64,000 bases of DNA from Xenorhabdus eapokensis. GTDB lineage: Bacteria; Pseudomonadota; Gammaproteobacteria; Enterobacterales; Enterobacteriaceae. Below the pieces are notes generated by a model, which saw only the letters and a list, made by a program, of their open reading frames with translations, ran no database searches and was not told where the DNA came from. Positions 1 to 9,600 of the stretch are shown piece after piece; the first letter of the stretch is position 1; every line of letters begins with the position of its first letter. Where the stretch lies: assembly GCF_001908105.1 (NCBI RefSeq), contig NZ_MKGQ01000005.1:1-64000 (forward strand). Reading direction: 5' to 3'. Both the position numbers and the translations under genes were made by a program.

Positions 1-237
1 CTGCCAAAGCTTCCACACGGCGCCGTGATAGTGATGGATAATGCATCTTTCCATAAACGGAATGATACGACACAAGCGATAGCAGACAGCAGATGTCAAC
101 GGGAATGGCTTCCCGCTTATAGTCCGGATTTGAACCCAATAGAACACAAATGGGGAGGAGCAAAAGCGATCAGGAGGCAAAAAAGATGTTCAGTTGATGA
201 GCTATTTACGGAGCATATTGAATATGTCAAATTATGA
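1..237 (+). CDS. IS630 family transposase, C-terminal part (5' end outside window)
   Basis: The reading frame is open from base 1 to the TGA at 235-237. It carries the second catalytic Asp in VMDNASFHK and the last catalytic acidic residue in YSPDLNPIEHKWG, both diagnostic of the DDE core of IS630/Tc1-mariner-type transposases. Only about 78 residues are visible, so it cannot be told whether the element is intact. The gene runs almost to the CRISPR array, as expected when the ORF nearly reaches the terminal inverted repeat. Assignment to the family is firm; activity is unknown. Confidence 0.85.
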   Translation: MPKLPHGAVIVMDNASFHKRNDTTQAIADSRCQREWLPAYSPDLNPIEHKWGGAKAIRRQKRCSVDELFTEHIEYVKL

Positions 238-248
238 TGATTCTGCTA
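1..248 (+). mobile_element. IS630-family insertion sequence, right end (cut by window edge)
   Basis: This is the right-hand part of an IS630-family element. It holds the 3' end of a DDE transposase and about 11 nt after the stop. The next bases, TATCCCCGC from 249, are the CRISPR repeat from its own TA dinucleotide onward. IS630 elements insert at TA and duplicate it, so 249-250 is a natural junction. I infer the right boundary at 248; the inverted repeat could not be confirmed because the left end lies outside the window. Confidence 0.7.
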
Positions 249-3200
249 TATCCCCGCACTCACGGGGAACACGTGACAGCGCCGGATGTGCCTTCTTGTG
301 TCGCCGGTTTATCCCCGCACTCACGGGGAACACTATATCCGTGATGCTATATTTTTCTGGATTATCGGTTTATCCCCGCACTCACGGGGAACACTTGTTA
401 TTGAAGTCGTTTTGGATGGCATCACTCGGTTTATCCCCGCACTCACGGGGAACACTAATAACGTGTATGTTTATCCTGAATCTATACCGGTTTATCCCCG
501 CACTCACGGGGAACACGTTTTTATATCAGTCTCTCTTTCTATAAAGAACGGTTTATCCCCGCACTCACGGGGAACACTTTCGTTCTGTATCGGTTACGGT
601 CAGACGTATCGGTTTATCCCCGCACTCACGGGGAACACAATGGTCAGGCATTGTTTCCCTTCACCAATCCCGGTTTATCCCCGCACTCACGGGGAACACT
701 TTTAATCGCTCGCATATTGCTTCTAATTTTGCGGTTTATCCCCGCACTCACGGGGAACACTACTACCCCTCTATATTCGTGGGTTAGAAAAACGGTTTAT
801 CCCCGCACTCACGGGGAACACTTTTATCTCGCAGAAACTCCAGTGCTGCCATTCGGTTTATCCCCGCACTCACGGGGAACACTATTTTTGGGCATCAACT
901 AATGTCATTCATTCCGGTTTATCCCCGCACTCACGGGGAACACTATCACCCCCGATAGGATTAGTTAAATTATCTCGGTTTATCCCCGCACTCACGGGGA
1001 ACACTAAAATCAATTGACATCGGGCTGATGATAACCCGGTTTATCCCCGCACTCACGGGGAACACACGAAATTGGTGAATTTTGGGCGCTCTGCTGACGG
1101 TTTATCCCCGCACTCACGGGGAACACGAACGGGCAAAAATTCACATGCATCCTGTCGCCGGTTTATCCCCGCACTCACGGGGAACACACAAAGAACGTGC
1201 TCCCGTAGACGCTAAATTCCGGTTTATCCCCGCACTCACGGGGAACACTCATCATCATTGCATATCGGCCTGTCTTGTCCCGGTTTATCCCCGCACTCAC
1301 GGGGAACACTTCATCACGATACACCATGAAAATAACATCAGCGGTTTATCCCCGCACTCACGGGGAACACTCCCCTATCATCCAAATCTACCCCGATGGC
1401 ACCGGTTTATCCCCGCACTCACGGGGAACACTTCAATACCTGCGGATTTCAGTTCTGATACGGCGGTTTATCCCCGCACTCACGGGGAACACTTAAAGCA
1501 CTCAACCTCGAATTTAAATTTACCCGGTTTATCCCCGCACTCACGGGGAACACTTGGTCTGTTTATTCAATACAGTAATTAAATCCGGTTTATCCCCGCA
1601 CTCACGGGGAACACACTCGCGGTTGATACACCATGAATGCTGAGTCCGGTTTATCCCCGCACTCACGGGGAACACTGCATTATCCCCCCTGTTCACTGTG
1701 ATCAAGGCGGTTTATCCCCGCACTCACGGGGAACACGGGGAAAAATAAATTACCCCTTATGACTCAGATGGTTTATCCCCGCACTCACGGGGAACACTAA
1801 AACATGCACACTCAGTGCAGCCATAGAATCGGTTTATCCCCGCACTCACGGGGAACACCGCAGCTCATTGAAAGCAGGAAAGACCACATTCGGTTTATCC
1901 CCGCACTCACGGGGAACACGTCATCTGAGACACCCAGCCCGGCAAGCGTCGCGGTTTATCCCCGCACTCACGGGGAACACCTCATAGCTGTAGCTCATTG
2001 CCATCAAACAGGCGGTTTATCCCCGCACTCACGGGGAACACTTCTGCAAGGACAACAAGACACTCATCACCGGCGGTTTATCCCCGCACTCACGGGGAAC
2101 ACCGGCTCACTGCACTCACCAATTAATCGCTTCGCGGTTTATCCCCGCACTCACGGGGAACACTCGATATGGGGCAGAGCCTGCTAATGTTGTGGCGGTT
2201 TATCCCCGCACTCACGGGGAACACTTATTGATGACTGTTGCGACATAAGATTTATCCGGTTTATCCCCGCACTCACGGGGAACACATGGATTGAAATACA
2301 AATTGGCAGGGCTAACGCGGTTTATCCCCGCACTCACGGGGAACACCCACTAGATGAAAACCGAGTACTCCTCGGTGACGGTTTATCCCCGCACTCACGG
2401 GGAACACGAAAAAATTATCGAAAATTGATTCAAGATTATCGGTTTATCCCCGCACTCACGGGGAACACCCGGCTCCCCGCGTCAAACACAATCGAATATT
2501 CGGTTTATCCCCGCACTCACGGGGAACACTAGCTAAAGTTGAGGCATCATTATCTCTCATTCGGTTTATCCCCGCACTCACGGGGAACACCCAATTTGCG
2601 GGATGACCGGACGAAAATCACACGGTTTATCCCCGCACTCACGGGGAACACTAGGAATAATGGGGTTGGAGTTTGCCAGAGGTCGGTTTATCCCCGCACT
2701 CACGGGGAACACCGTACAGGCCAAGTTAACCAAGCTCGGCTTTTCGGTTTATCCCCGCACTCACGGGGAACACTGGAATCAAAAGGCGTTTCACCACATT
2801 GCAGCCGGTTTATCCCCGCACTCACGGGGAACACGCCGCTGTAAATATCCAAGCGTGCATGTAAGACGGTTTATCCCCGCACTCACGGGGAACACGTTAC
2901 TTTCAATCTGATTGCTGAGTTGGACTACGGTTTATCCCCGCACTCACGGGGAACACAACATCCAGCCGGTTAGGATTATGGGCGTTCACGGTTTATCCCC
3001 GCACTCACGGGGAACACTGTGTCCAGTTCCGATGTCTTCCGCAATTGTTCGGTTTATCCCCGCACTCACGGGGAACACGAGGCTTATATCAATACCGTTG
3101 CCGTGCGCCCCGGTTTATCCCCGCACTCACGGGGAACACAATTAAAGGTCACTCAGTGGCCTTTTTTATTACGGTTTATCCCCGCACTCACGGGGAACAC

Positions 3201-3627
3201 ATGGGTTGACTGAGAGGTGATCTCAACGATTCCGGTTTATCCCCGCACTCACGGGGAACACCCTGCCTTTGCTGAAAATAGTATGCAAGATACCGGTTTA
3301 TCCCCGCACTCACGGGGAACACGTCTTTCAGTGGCAGCACCCACAATTCCGCCGCGGTTTATCCCCGCACTCACGGGGAACACTTTCCCTTTTTTGCCTT
3401 CCTTCTCTTCGTCCTCGGTTTATCCCCGCACTCACGGGGAACACCATATCTATATTTTTTCGGGTCCTTCCTAACACGGTTTATCCCCGCACTCACGGGG
3501 AACACTGCGTCAACATCGCTCTGTATCGCCTGCTGCGCGGTTTATCCCCGCACTCACGGGGAACACCGCTCTATGGCGTGCTGACGCCGACGCCTGAACG
3601 GTTTATCCCCGCACTCACGGGGAACAC
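249..3627 (-). CRISPR. Type I-E-like CRISPR array, 56 repeats and 55 spacers
   Basis: A 29-nt repeat that begins CGGTTTATCCCCGC and ends CGGGGAACAC on this strand recurs with an exact 61-nt period. Repeat ends fall at 272, 333, 394 and so on to 3627, giving 55 spacers of exactly 32 nt. Read on the minus strand the repeat starts GTGTTCCCCG and ends GGGGATAAACCG, very like the E. coli/Salmonella type I-E repeat, so transcription is inferred to be leftward with the leader to the right of 3627. All full repeats share the same 28-nt core; only the repeat starting at 1769 differs, in its first base (T for C). The leftmost copy (249-272) lacks its first five bases and abuts the IS630 element. No cas gene is present in the window. 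Confidence 0.98.
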
Positions 3628-4083
3628 CCTAATTTTATCCATCTGTTTTAGAAGATCTTTTTAGAGCGGAAAAATTCTACCATTTTTTTAGCCTCTAAAA
3701 TCAGCCAAATTTTTCCTTTTATTCTTCTGATTTGCTATCTGTGATGCAGGTCTTATTTAACTCGTATTTTTAATTCTTATTTATCAATTAATGAGATTCA
3801 TATCACGGTAATAACAAAATAACAGTTGGTCTTAATTGACCAACCAAGAGAATAAGGCTATGAAAACTATTCAATTGCATTGAACAATGGGGATATCTAC
3901 AAGCCTTGGAATATTCATCCAAGAGCGTGTAAGCCATCACAATTTTAGCAATTGCTGATAAACGAGATGCGAGTGTATTAGCATTTTTCACTAGAAAGCG
4001 TGTTGTAATGATGTATAAATATGTTAAAACCGCGAGTTATTCCTCTGTACCTATCAATAGCTGATTACATTACGTTGAAAATA
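3628..4083 (-). promoter_or_regulatory. CRISPR leader and gntR upstream region
   Basis: The sequence next to the last repeat is AT-rich, with several A/T runs between about 3630 and 3720. This is the usual look of a type I-E leader, which here would drive minus-strand transcription into the array. I did not find a confident IHF site. Further right, 3826-3845 holds an inverted repeat, GTTGGTC-TTAATT-GACCAAC. A 62-codon minus-strand frame (3803-3991) has no Shine-Dalgarno sequence and no recognisable product, so I do not call it. The rest leads into gntR. Confidence 0.6.
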
Positions 4084-5079
4084 ATGAAAAAGAAACGCCC
4101 AGCTTTACAAGATGTTGCCGACCTCGTTGGGGTCACAAAAATGACGGTTAGCCGTTTTTTACGTAATCCCGATCAGGTTTCTGAAGCGTTGGGAAAACGA
4201 ATAGCGGAAGCTGTGGAGCAGCTAGGTTATATCCCAAACCGAGTACCCGATATTCTTTCCAATTCCACCAGTCGTGCGATAGGTGTTTTGCTTCCTTCAT
4301 TGACTAACCAGGTTTTTGCTGAGGTTATTCGTGGCATCGAGTATGTGACTGATCGCAATGGGTATCAGACTATGCTCGCCCACTATAGTTATTCTGCACA
4401 GAAAGAAGAAGAACGTTTGCTTTCCTTGCTTGCCTACAATATTGATGGCTTGATTCTGGCTGAACGCACACATACCCCCAAAACGTTGAAGGTGTTACAG
4501 ACAGTTGGAATACCCGTTGTCGAATTGATGGACAGCGTATCGCCTTGCCTTGATATTGCAGTCGGGATCGATAATTTTGCCGCGGCTTGTCAGATGACAA
4601 TGGCGATAATCGAACGTGGCTGTAAAAACATTATTTATCTTGGTGCACGGCAAGATGAGCGAACGATGATCCGTTTACAAGGGTTTGAAAAAGCGATGTA
4701 CAGCGCTGGGCTTCAACCGAGAAAAATGATGACACCAGTCAGTTCTTCCTATTCATTAGGTGCGCAGCTTTTGCAGGAATCCTGCCAGAAATACCCTGAA
4801 ATTGATGGCCTGTTTTGTACGAATGATGATATCGCCATCGGGGCGATTTTCGAGTGCCAGCGACAAGGGATTAAAGTACCGGAAGAGATTGCGATAGCTG
4901 GCTTTCATGGTCATGATGTCGGTCAGGTAATGACGCCCAGACTTGCCAGCGTGCTGACTCCTCGTGATTTAATGGGGCGCAAGGCAGCAGAATCCTTGCT
5001 TGTTCGTTTGAGGGGAGAGAGGTTACAACAAACTCTGATTGATGTTGGGTTTACCCTTTCATTGGGGGAAAGTGTTTAA
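4084..5079 (+). CDS. gntR: Gluconate operon transcriptional repressor GntR (LacI family)
   Basis: A 331-residue LacI/GalR-family repressor, the same length as E. coli GntR and highly similar throughout. The N-terminal helix-turn-helix lies at about residues 6-26 (ALQDVADLVGVTKMTVSRFL), followed by the hinge (PDILSNSTSRAIGVLLPSL) and a periplasmic-binding-protein-like core that binds gluconate. I start at the ATG of MKKKRP because it matches the E. coli N-terminus; an in-frame ATG 63 bases upstream would add an unrelated extension. The gene precedes gntK and gntU in the same direction, and two gnt-type operators lie in the gap after it. GntR represses gluconate uptake and phosphorylation genes until gluconate releases it. 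Confidence 0.95.
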   Translation: MKKKRPALQDVADLVGVTKMTVSRFLRNPDQVSEALGKRIAEAVEQLGYIPNRVPDILSNSTSRAIGVLLPSLTNQVFAEVIRGIEYVTDRNGYQTMLAHYSYSAQKEEERLLSLLAYNIDGLILAERTHTPKTLKVLQTVGIPVVELMDSVSPCLDIAVGIDNFAAACQMTMAIIERGCKNIIYLGARQDERTMIRLQGFEKAMYSAGLQPRKMMTPVSSSYSLGAQLLQESCQKYPEIDGLFCTNDDIAIGAIFECQRQGIKVPEEIAIAGFHGHDVGQVMTPRLASVLTPRDLMGRKAAESLLVRLRGERLQQTLIDVGFTLSLGESV

Positions 5080-5116
5080 TTTTTGTAGCTTAAAATGATG
5101 CTTTCCCATTTTCAAT

Positions 5117-5132
5117 TGCGATAAATCTCACA
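5117..5132 (+). promoter_or_regulatory. CRP-like site upstream of gntK
   Basis: TGCGA-TAAATC-TCACA is a one-mismatch version of the CRP consensus TGTGA-N6-TCACA. It lies about 70 bases before the transcription start expected from a weak promoter (TTGCTC at 5160 and GTTAAT near 5182). gnt genes of enterics are under catabolite control, so the position is sensible. CRP binding is inferred, not shown. Confidence 0.5.
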
Positions 5133-5185
5133 TTTTCCTTTTTTGGTGATCCTGATTGATTGCTCACTATCCTGCTCTACTGTTA

Positions 5186-5215
5186 ATGTTACCGGCAATA
5201 AGTTACCGGTAACTT
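5186..5215 (+). promoter_or_regulatory. Tandem GntR operators
   Basis: Two adjacent copies of the GntR recognition core are visible: ATGTTACCGGCAAT at 5186-5199, and the perfect palindrome AAGTTACCGGTAACTT at 5200-5215. The known enteric GntR operator has the core GTTACCGGTAAC. They lie between gntR and gntK, over or just after the likely gntK promoter, where bound repressor would block transcription of gntKU. Confidence 0.85.
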
Positions 5216-5299
5216 ATGATGGCTAATATTCAATTTTATATTTTTTAATATAAATCAAATAGATATATAAGCAGCAAGATCAGTGTAAAGGAGTTTGAT

Positions 5300-5857
5300 A
5301 TGAGTGATACCCAACAACCAAACCACGTTTTTATATTGATGGGGGTATCCGGCAGTGGTAAATCCGCAGTTGCCAGTGGTGTTGCCCGTGAACTAGGGGC
5401 TGCGTTTCTGGATGGGGACTTCCTTCATCCCCGCGCCAATATTACAAAAATGGCACAGGGTGACGCCTTGAATGATGATGATCGTCAGCCGTGGTTGAAG
5501 GCACTCAATGACGCTATTTTTGCCATGCAGCGCACCAATCCTATCTCTCTGCTTGTGTGTTCTGCCTTGAAAAAAAACTATCGGGATATGCTGCGTGATG
5601 GCAATAAAAATCTGTCGTTTCTTTATATGAAAGGCGATTTTGACTTAATTGAGAGCCGCCTGAAAGCACGCAAAGAGCATTTCTTCAAACCACAAATGCT
5701 AATTTCTCAATTTGAGACACTGGAAGAGCCGACCAGTGATGAAAAAGATGTTCATCACATTGATATCAAACCAGATCTGGATAACGTCATCAAAAATGCG
5801 ATTAAAGCTATTGAGCATATTCAATCTATTAATCGTATTAGTGAGGAACATTCATGA
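5300..5857 (+). CDS. gntK: Gluconokinase GntK
   Basis: A 185-residue cytoplasmic kinase that phosphorylates D-gluconate with ATP to 6-phosphogluconate, feeding the pentose phosphate and Entner-Doudoroff routes. The P-loop GVSGSGKS is at residues 15-22. The blocks AAFLDGDFLHP, LNDDDRQPWL and VCSALKKNYRD match E. coli GntK (175 residues). A good ribosome-binding site (AAGGAG) precedes the ATG. It is the first structural gene downstream of the GntR operators and overlaps gntU by four bases (ATGA), so the two are translationally coupled. Confidence 0.96.
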   Translation: MSDTQQPNHVFILMGVSGSGKSAVASGVARELGAAFLDGDFLHPRANITKMAQGDALNDDDRQPWLKALNDAIFAMQRTNPISLLVCSALKKNYRDMLRDGNKNLSFLYMKGDFDLIESRLKARKEHFFKPQMLISQFETLEEPTSDEKDVHHIDIKPDLDNVIKNAIKAIEHIQSINRISEEHS

Positions 5858-7192
5858 GCACTGCAACTCTGGTTCTGACAGCCGTCGGCTCTGTCCTCCT
5901 GTTACTATTTTTGGTGATGAAAGCCAGATTACACGCTTTTATTGCCTTGATGCTGGTTTCTATGGGGGCGGGAATTTTTTCCGGTATGCCGCTGGAGAAA
6001 ATCACCCAAACAATGCAAAACGGTATGGCAGGTACGTTGGGCTTCCTTGCTATTGTTGTGGCTCTTGGCGCAATGTTTGGCAAAATCCTGCATGAAACAG
6101 GTGCGCTTGACCAGATTGCCGTGAAACTGTTGGGTAGCTTTGGTGAAAAGCGCGCTAATTATGCATTGGGTGTTGCCGGACTGGTCTGTGCGTTGCCACT
6201 GTTTTTTGATGTGGCAGTTGTGTTGTTGATTGGCGTGGTATTTGCCGTTGCGCGTCGTACCAATGGTAATGTTGTGAAACTGGCGCTTCCATTGTTTGCC
6301 GGTGTTGCGGCGGCGGCGGCGTTTTTGGTTCCGGGGCCAACGCCGATGGTGCTGGCTTCCCAAATGGGAGCTGATTTTGGTTGGATGATCCTGATTGGCC
6401 TGAGTGCCGCCATTCCCGGCATGTTATTGGCTGGCCCGATATACGGTAACTTTATCAGCAAATATGTGACGCTGGATTTACCTAAAGACCTGAGCACACC
6501 AAGTATTGGCAAAAGCCAGATGCCTTCCTTTGGTTTCAGTTTATCATTGGTATTATTCCCATTGATATTAGTGGGCTTGAAAACTATTGGTGCGCGTTTT
6601 GTTGAACAACAATCTACGCTATACCATTGGCTGGAATTTCTTGGTCATCCTTTCACGGCAATTTTGCTTGCTTGTCTGGTGGCGATTTACGGGCTGGCGA
6701 TCCGTCGCGGTATGAGCAAAGAGAAAGTCATGGAAGTCTGCTCTGCGGCAATTCAACCTGCGGGAATTATTCTGCTGGTAACAGGCGCGGGGGGGGGTAT
6801 TTAAACAAGTGTTAGTGGATTCAGGGGTTGGCCCTGCGTTAGGTAATGCGTTGGTCGGTGCCGGCCTGCCAATCGCGCTGGCGTGTTTTATTTTGTCGGG
6901 TGCGGTGCGTGTGATCCAGGGTTCGGCAACTGTCGCATGTTTAACCACGGTAGGGTTGGTTCTGCCCGTGATTGGCGAACTGGGCTATTCTGGTGCGCAA
7001 ATGGCGGCGTTGTCAGTATGTATTGCCGGTGGCTCTTTGGTTTTTAGTCATGTGAACGATTCTGGCTTCTGGCTGTTTGGTAAATTTACCGGTGCGACAG
7101 AAGCACAAACCCTGAAAACCTGGACAATCATGGAAACTATTCTCGGCACAACCGGCGCGATGGTTGGTATGATCTATTTCGCTATGTTGTGA
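5854..7192 (+). pseudogene. gntU: Gluconate permease GntU, interrupted by a frameshift in a G9 tract
   Basis: This is a GntP-family gluconate:H+ symporter, about 446 residues as in E. coli GntU, but split into two frames. The first frame runs from the ATG at 5854 to a stop near 6804 (316 residues). The second continues the protein from about 6798 to 7192 (VLVDSGVGPALG onward). The break is a run of nine G at 6789-6797. Eight would keep the frame and restore the expected GAGGVFKQV. All flanking sequence is well conserved with multiple membrane helices, so inactivation is recent, phase-variable, or a sequencing artefact of the homopolymer. It overlaps gntK by four bases. Confidence 0.9.
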
Positions 7193-7265
7193 TAGGGTAA
7201 AAATAAGGGACGAGACGCATATAGAAAACTCTCAATATGCCTCTCGTATCTCTTGTACTTTTGAT

Positions 7266-8477
7266 TTACTGTTCAACCAACCCCATAAACTGCTTATAAA
7301 GCGCTTCAGCACTGCGTTCATAACCGGCTGCGGAGAGGTGAATGTAATCAGGACGTGCGAGGTTTTGCTGTTCCCATTCTCGGACTGAACATGGTTCACC
7401 CATATATTCCCGCCAATCCCAGAATAGAGTATGTTGTTGTTTAGCTACGGTTTTTTGAATTTGAATCACATTCTCAAGTAAGGCTGGTTGTTGTTCTTCA
7501 CAGCTTACTGCGGTTTTATTTTTCAGCGAATCGTTCGGCCCAATCAGCAGGATAACGGCTTGCGGTATGGCTCTACGGATGTCTTGTATTTTAGCTGTCA
7601 AATCCTGCTGATAAGCAACCAAATCCAGTGAATCGTTAAAGGCTTCATTGGTGCCATAGGCGAGAATGACCATATTCGGTTTTGTCTGTGCCAGCGTATC
7701 AATCCATTGTGGTTGCCATTTATCCAGCATATTAATGGTGGCGCCATTAATCCCCAATGCGGATAACATAATGCCAGGGGTTTGGCTTTTTATCAGCCAG
7801 CCACCAATTTTTAATTGTGTATCCTGTGGATAGAGATTGATGGGAAAACTGATACTCTGTTCCGGTGAGAAATGCCATTCACTTTGGGTCGCAGGTAAGT
7901 TGATGGCGCTAAATGGCGTTTTGATTTGAGTTGCGGTATGGGACTGATAGAGCACACTCAGCCAGTACTTGCCACGAGCGGAAGAAGAATTGAGCTGTAT
8001 TTTACTGCTGGCACTTTCTGGAATAGCGATAAATCCACCCAGTGGATAATCTGCCCGATTCTCCTTGCGGCTGCTTGACAGCCACCAACCGGTTTTATCC
8101 TCAGTAAATTGTATTAAGGCGTTACGCTGGCCGGGAATGCTCATTGGGGAAACCAAACCTGGCCCAGCATCGCCATAACGATCCTGCAATAAGCTACGCA
8201 ACTTACCAGTAAAGAAATCAGCAGCAGTGTGTGAATCACCCAATTGAACAAAATGGAGTTGGCGAGTATCGCTGTGATGCAATTTATCTGTCAATAATGC
8301 GAAATTGGGATCACCAAAATTTGTCAATTGTTGCTGATGATGCATGCGTGTTGTTTGGTGTTCCGATGAAGGTGTGGATTTTTCCCCTCGGCACGATAAT
8401 AGGCTGATTGAGAGCGCGACAGCCAGACCTGCCCCCACAATCCGGTAAAATCCACGGAACAGGCTAAATGGCTGCAT
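7266..8477 (-). CDS. SGNH-type lipoprotein, Ape1-like peptidoglycan O-acetylesterase candidate
   Basis: A 403-residue exported protein. The N-terminus is a lipoprotein signal with the lipobox cysteine at residue 29 (SLLSC). SGNH-hydrolase catalytic blocks are clear: VQLGDSHTAADFF with Ser82, a Gly/Asn block around AYGTNEAF, and the Asp377-x-x-His380 pair in RPDYIHLS. The GDSH start and block order resemble Ape1, which removes O-acetyl groups from muramic acid in Neisseria and relatives. It is the last gene of a three-gene set, overlapping its upstream neighbour by 14 bases. An acetyltransferase function (PatB type) is possible instead, since both share the SGNH fold. The class is sure, the exact reaction is inferred. 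Confidence 0.7.
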   Translation of the reverse strand: MQPFSLFRGFYRIVGAGLAVALSISLLSCRGEKSTPSSEHQTTRMHHQQQLTNFGDPNFALLTDKLHHSDTRQLHFVQLGDSHTAADFFTGKLRSLLQDRYGDAGPGLVSPMSIPGQRNALIQFTEDKTGWWLSSSRKENRADYPLGGFIAIPESASSKIQLNSSSARGKYWLSVLYQSHTATQIKTPFSAINLPATQSEWHFSPEQSISFPINLYPQDTQLKIGGWLIKSQTPGIMLSALGINGATINMLDKWQPQWIDTLAQTKPNMVILAYGTNEAFNDSLDLVAYQQDLTAKIQDIRRAIPQAVILLIGPNDSLKNKTAVSCEEQQPALLENVIQIQKTVAKQQHTLFWDWREYMGEPCSVREWEQQNLARPDYIHLSAAGYERSAEALYKQFMGLVEQ

Positions 8478-9600
8478 TTTCTTTAACTGGCTCCTGAGTG
8501 AATGTGATCAATGAAAATAGATAATCCGCAATGGTTTGTTGCCCTTTAAAACTGAAATGAATACCGTCTTCGCTGCGGAGTTTGATGGTGTTGCTACCAT
8601 CGCCAATATAGTCTGAATAATTATCTGATTGATATTTGAATATGTCATTAACTGCAACATAGATCTCACCTCTTTTTTCTACCTCGTTTTGATACAATTT
8701 ATTCAGGTAAGACATACTGTTGGAAAGTTTTTTCTGACGCATATGAGGTGGGCCAACCCAAATAACATCAGCTTGATGTTGGCGTGCGTCATTTAAGATA
8801 GCTTCAATTCTTTGGCGATAAAGATCCTCCCAATTTTCACTGGCGAATTTTAAATAAAATCCTCCGCGCCCTGAGGGCATATCCCACGGATCATTTGGGC
8901 CTAAAAATATCACTACCAATTTAATATCAGGGTGGGTTTTCAATGCATCACTGATGGTTTTTGGCCAATTAAAGAAACCAGGGTAAGACAATCCTGTACT
9001 TTGTTTACTTAAATTAATACTGGAAATGCCATATTGTTGAAACAGCCGACGTTTTAAATGTGGAGCCACGCCCTGCATCATTGAATCACCGGCAAATAAC
9101 ACCTTATCTTTTTGGCTCAGATTAACGTGGGTTTTCTGGACGATTTCAACAACCGGATTTTCTCCTGAACTATTTGGTGGTAAAGAAGACTGAACGAGCT
9201 TAATATTTTTGTTCAGCAGCTCAGGAAAGGTGAAAGAGAGATTTTCGATGGGATACACGTAACCTTTGAGAAAGCGCAGGCCAACCTGAAAATCAGGGGG
9301 AAATACTGTCTGCCTGTTATCAATATTCATAGCTGCTGACGGGCTATTCTGAAATTTGCCCTGTGCATACGCTACAAATGTCTTACTGGCAGCAATTGTT
9401 CCTTGCTGTACATTATTGCCCAAATCCCACCATGATTCCCCTTTGAGAGACATCCAGGGGCTATCACGGTGATATTTCTGTTGCCAGAAATTATCTAATG
9501 AACTCTGATTAAGCCAAATGAGCATTAAGCTGGTTAATGCTGTGATAAAAATCACTTGTCCGACTTTTTTAAGATTAGATATAAATTCAGAAGTTGGCAT
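8464..9600 (-). CDS. SGNH/DUF459-like protein, PatB-like O-acetyltransferase candidate
   Basis: A 378-residue protein with one N-terminal membrane anchor (about residues 13-31) and a periplasmic SGNH-fold domain. Catalytic blocks are VLFAGDSMMQG (Ser in GDSM), VVIFLGPNDPWDMPSG, and a terminal SEDGIHFSF with Asp345 and His348. The combination of GDSM and LGPNDPWDM resembles DUF459-type proteins that accompany MBOAT acyltransferases. It overlaps the MBOAT gene upstream and the second SGNH gene downstream by 14 bases each, so all three are probably co-translated. I infer that it transfers the acetyl group that the MBOAT partner carries across the inner membrane. Confidence 0.65.
   Translation of the reverse strand: MPTSEFISNLKKVGQVIFITALTSLMLIWLNQSSLDNFWQQKYHRDSPWMSLKGESWWDLGNNVQQGTIAASKTFVAYAQGKFQNSPSAAMNIDNRQTVFPPDFQVGLRFLKGYVYPIENLSFTFPELLNKNIKLVQSSLPPNSSGENPVVEIVQKTHVNLSQKDKVLFAGDSMMQGVAPHLKRRLFQQYGISSINLSKQSTGLSYPGFFNWPKTISDALKTHPDIKLVVIFLGPNDPWDMPSGRGGFYLKFASENWEDLYRQRIEAILNDARQHQADVIWVGPPHMRQKKLSNSMSYLNKLYQNEVEKRGEIYVAVNDIFKYQSDNYSDYIGDGSNTIKLRSEDGIHFSFKGQQTIADYLFSLITFTQEPVKENAAI

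Noticed and set aside
194..3664. Many long plus-strand open frames with repeats such as VYPRTHGEH, GLSPHSRGT and RFIPALTGNT
   Set aside because: They are translations of the CRISPR repeat in its three frames. The 61-nt period shifts the frame each unit and the repeat has no plus-strand stop codons. No ribosome-binding sites; this is a known mis-annotation of such arrays.
3803..3991. 62-residue minus-strand frame next to the CRISPR leader
   Set aside because: Starts at GTG without a ribosome-binding site, matches no family I know, and the leader and gntR upstream region explain the space.
6809..7192. A separate small membrane protein gene downstream of gntU
   Set aside because: Its sequence continues the GntU protein exactly; the split is a one-base frameshift in the G9 tract.
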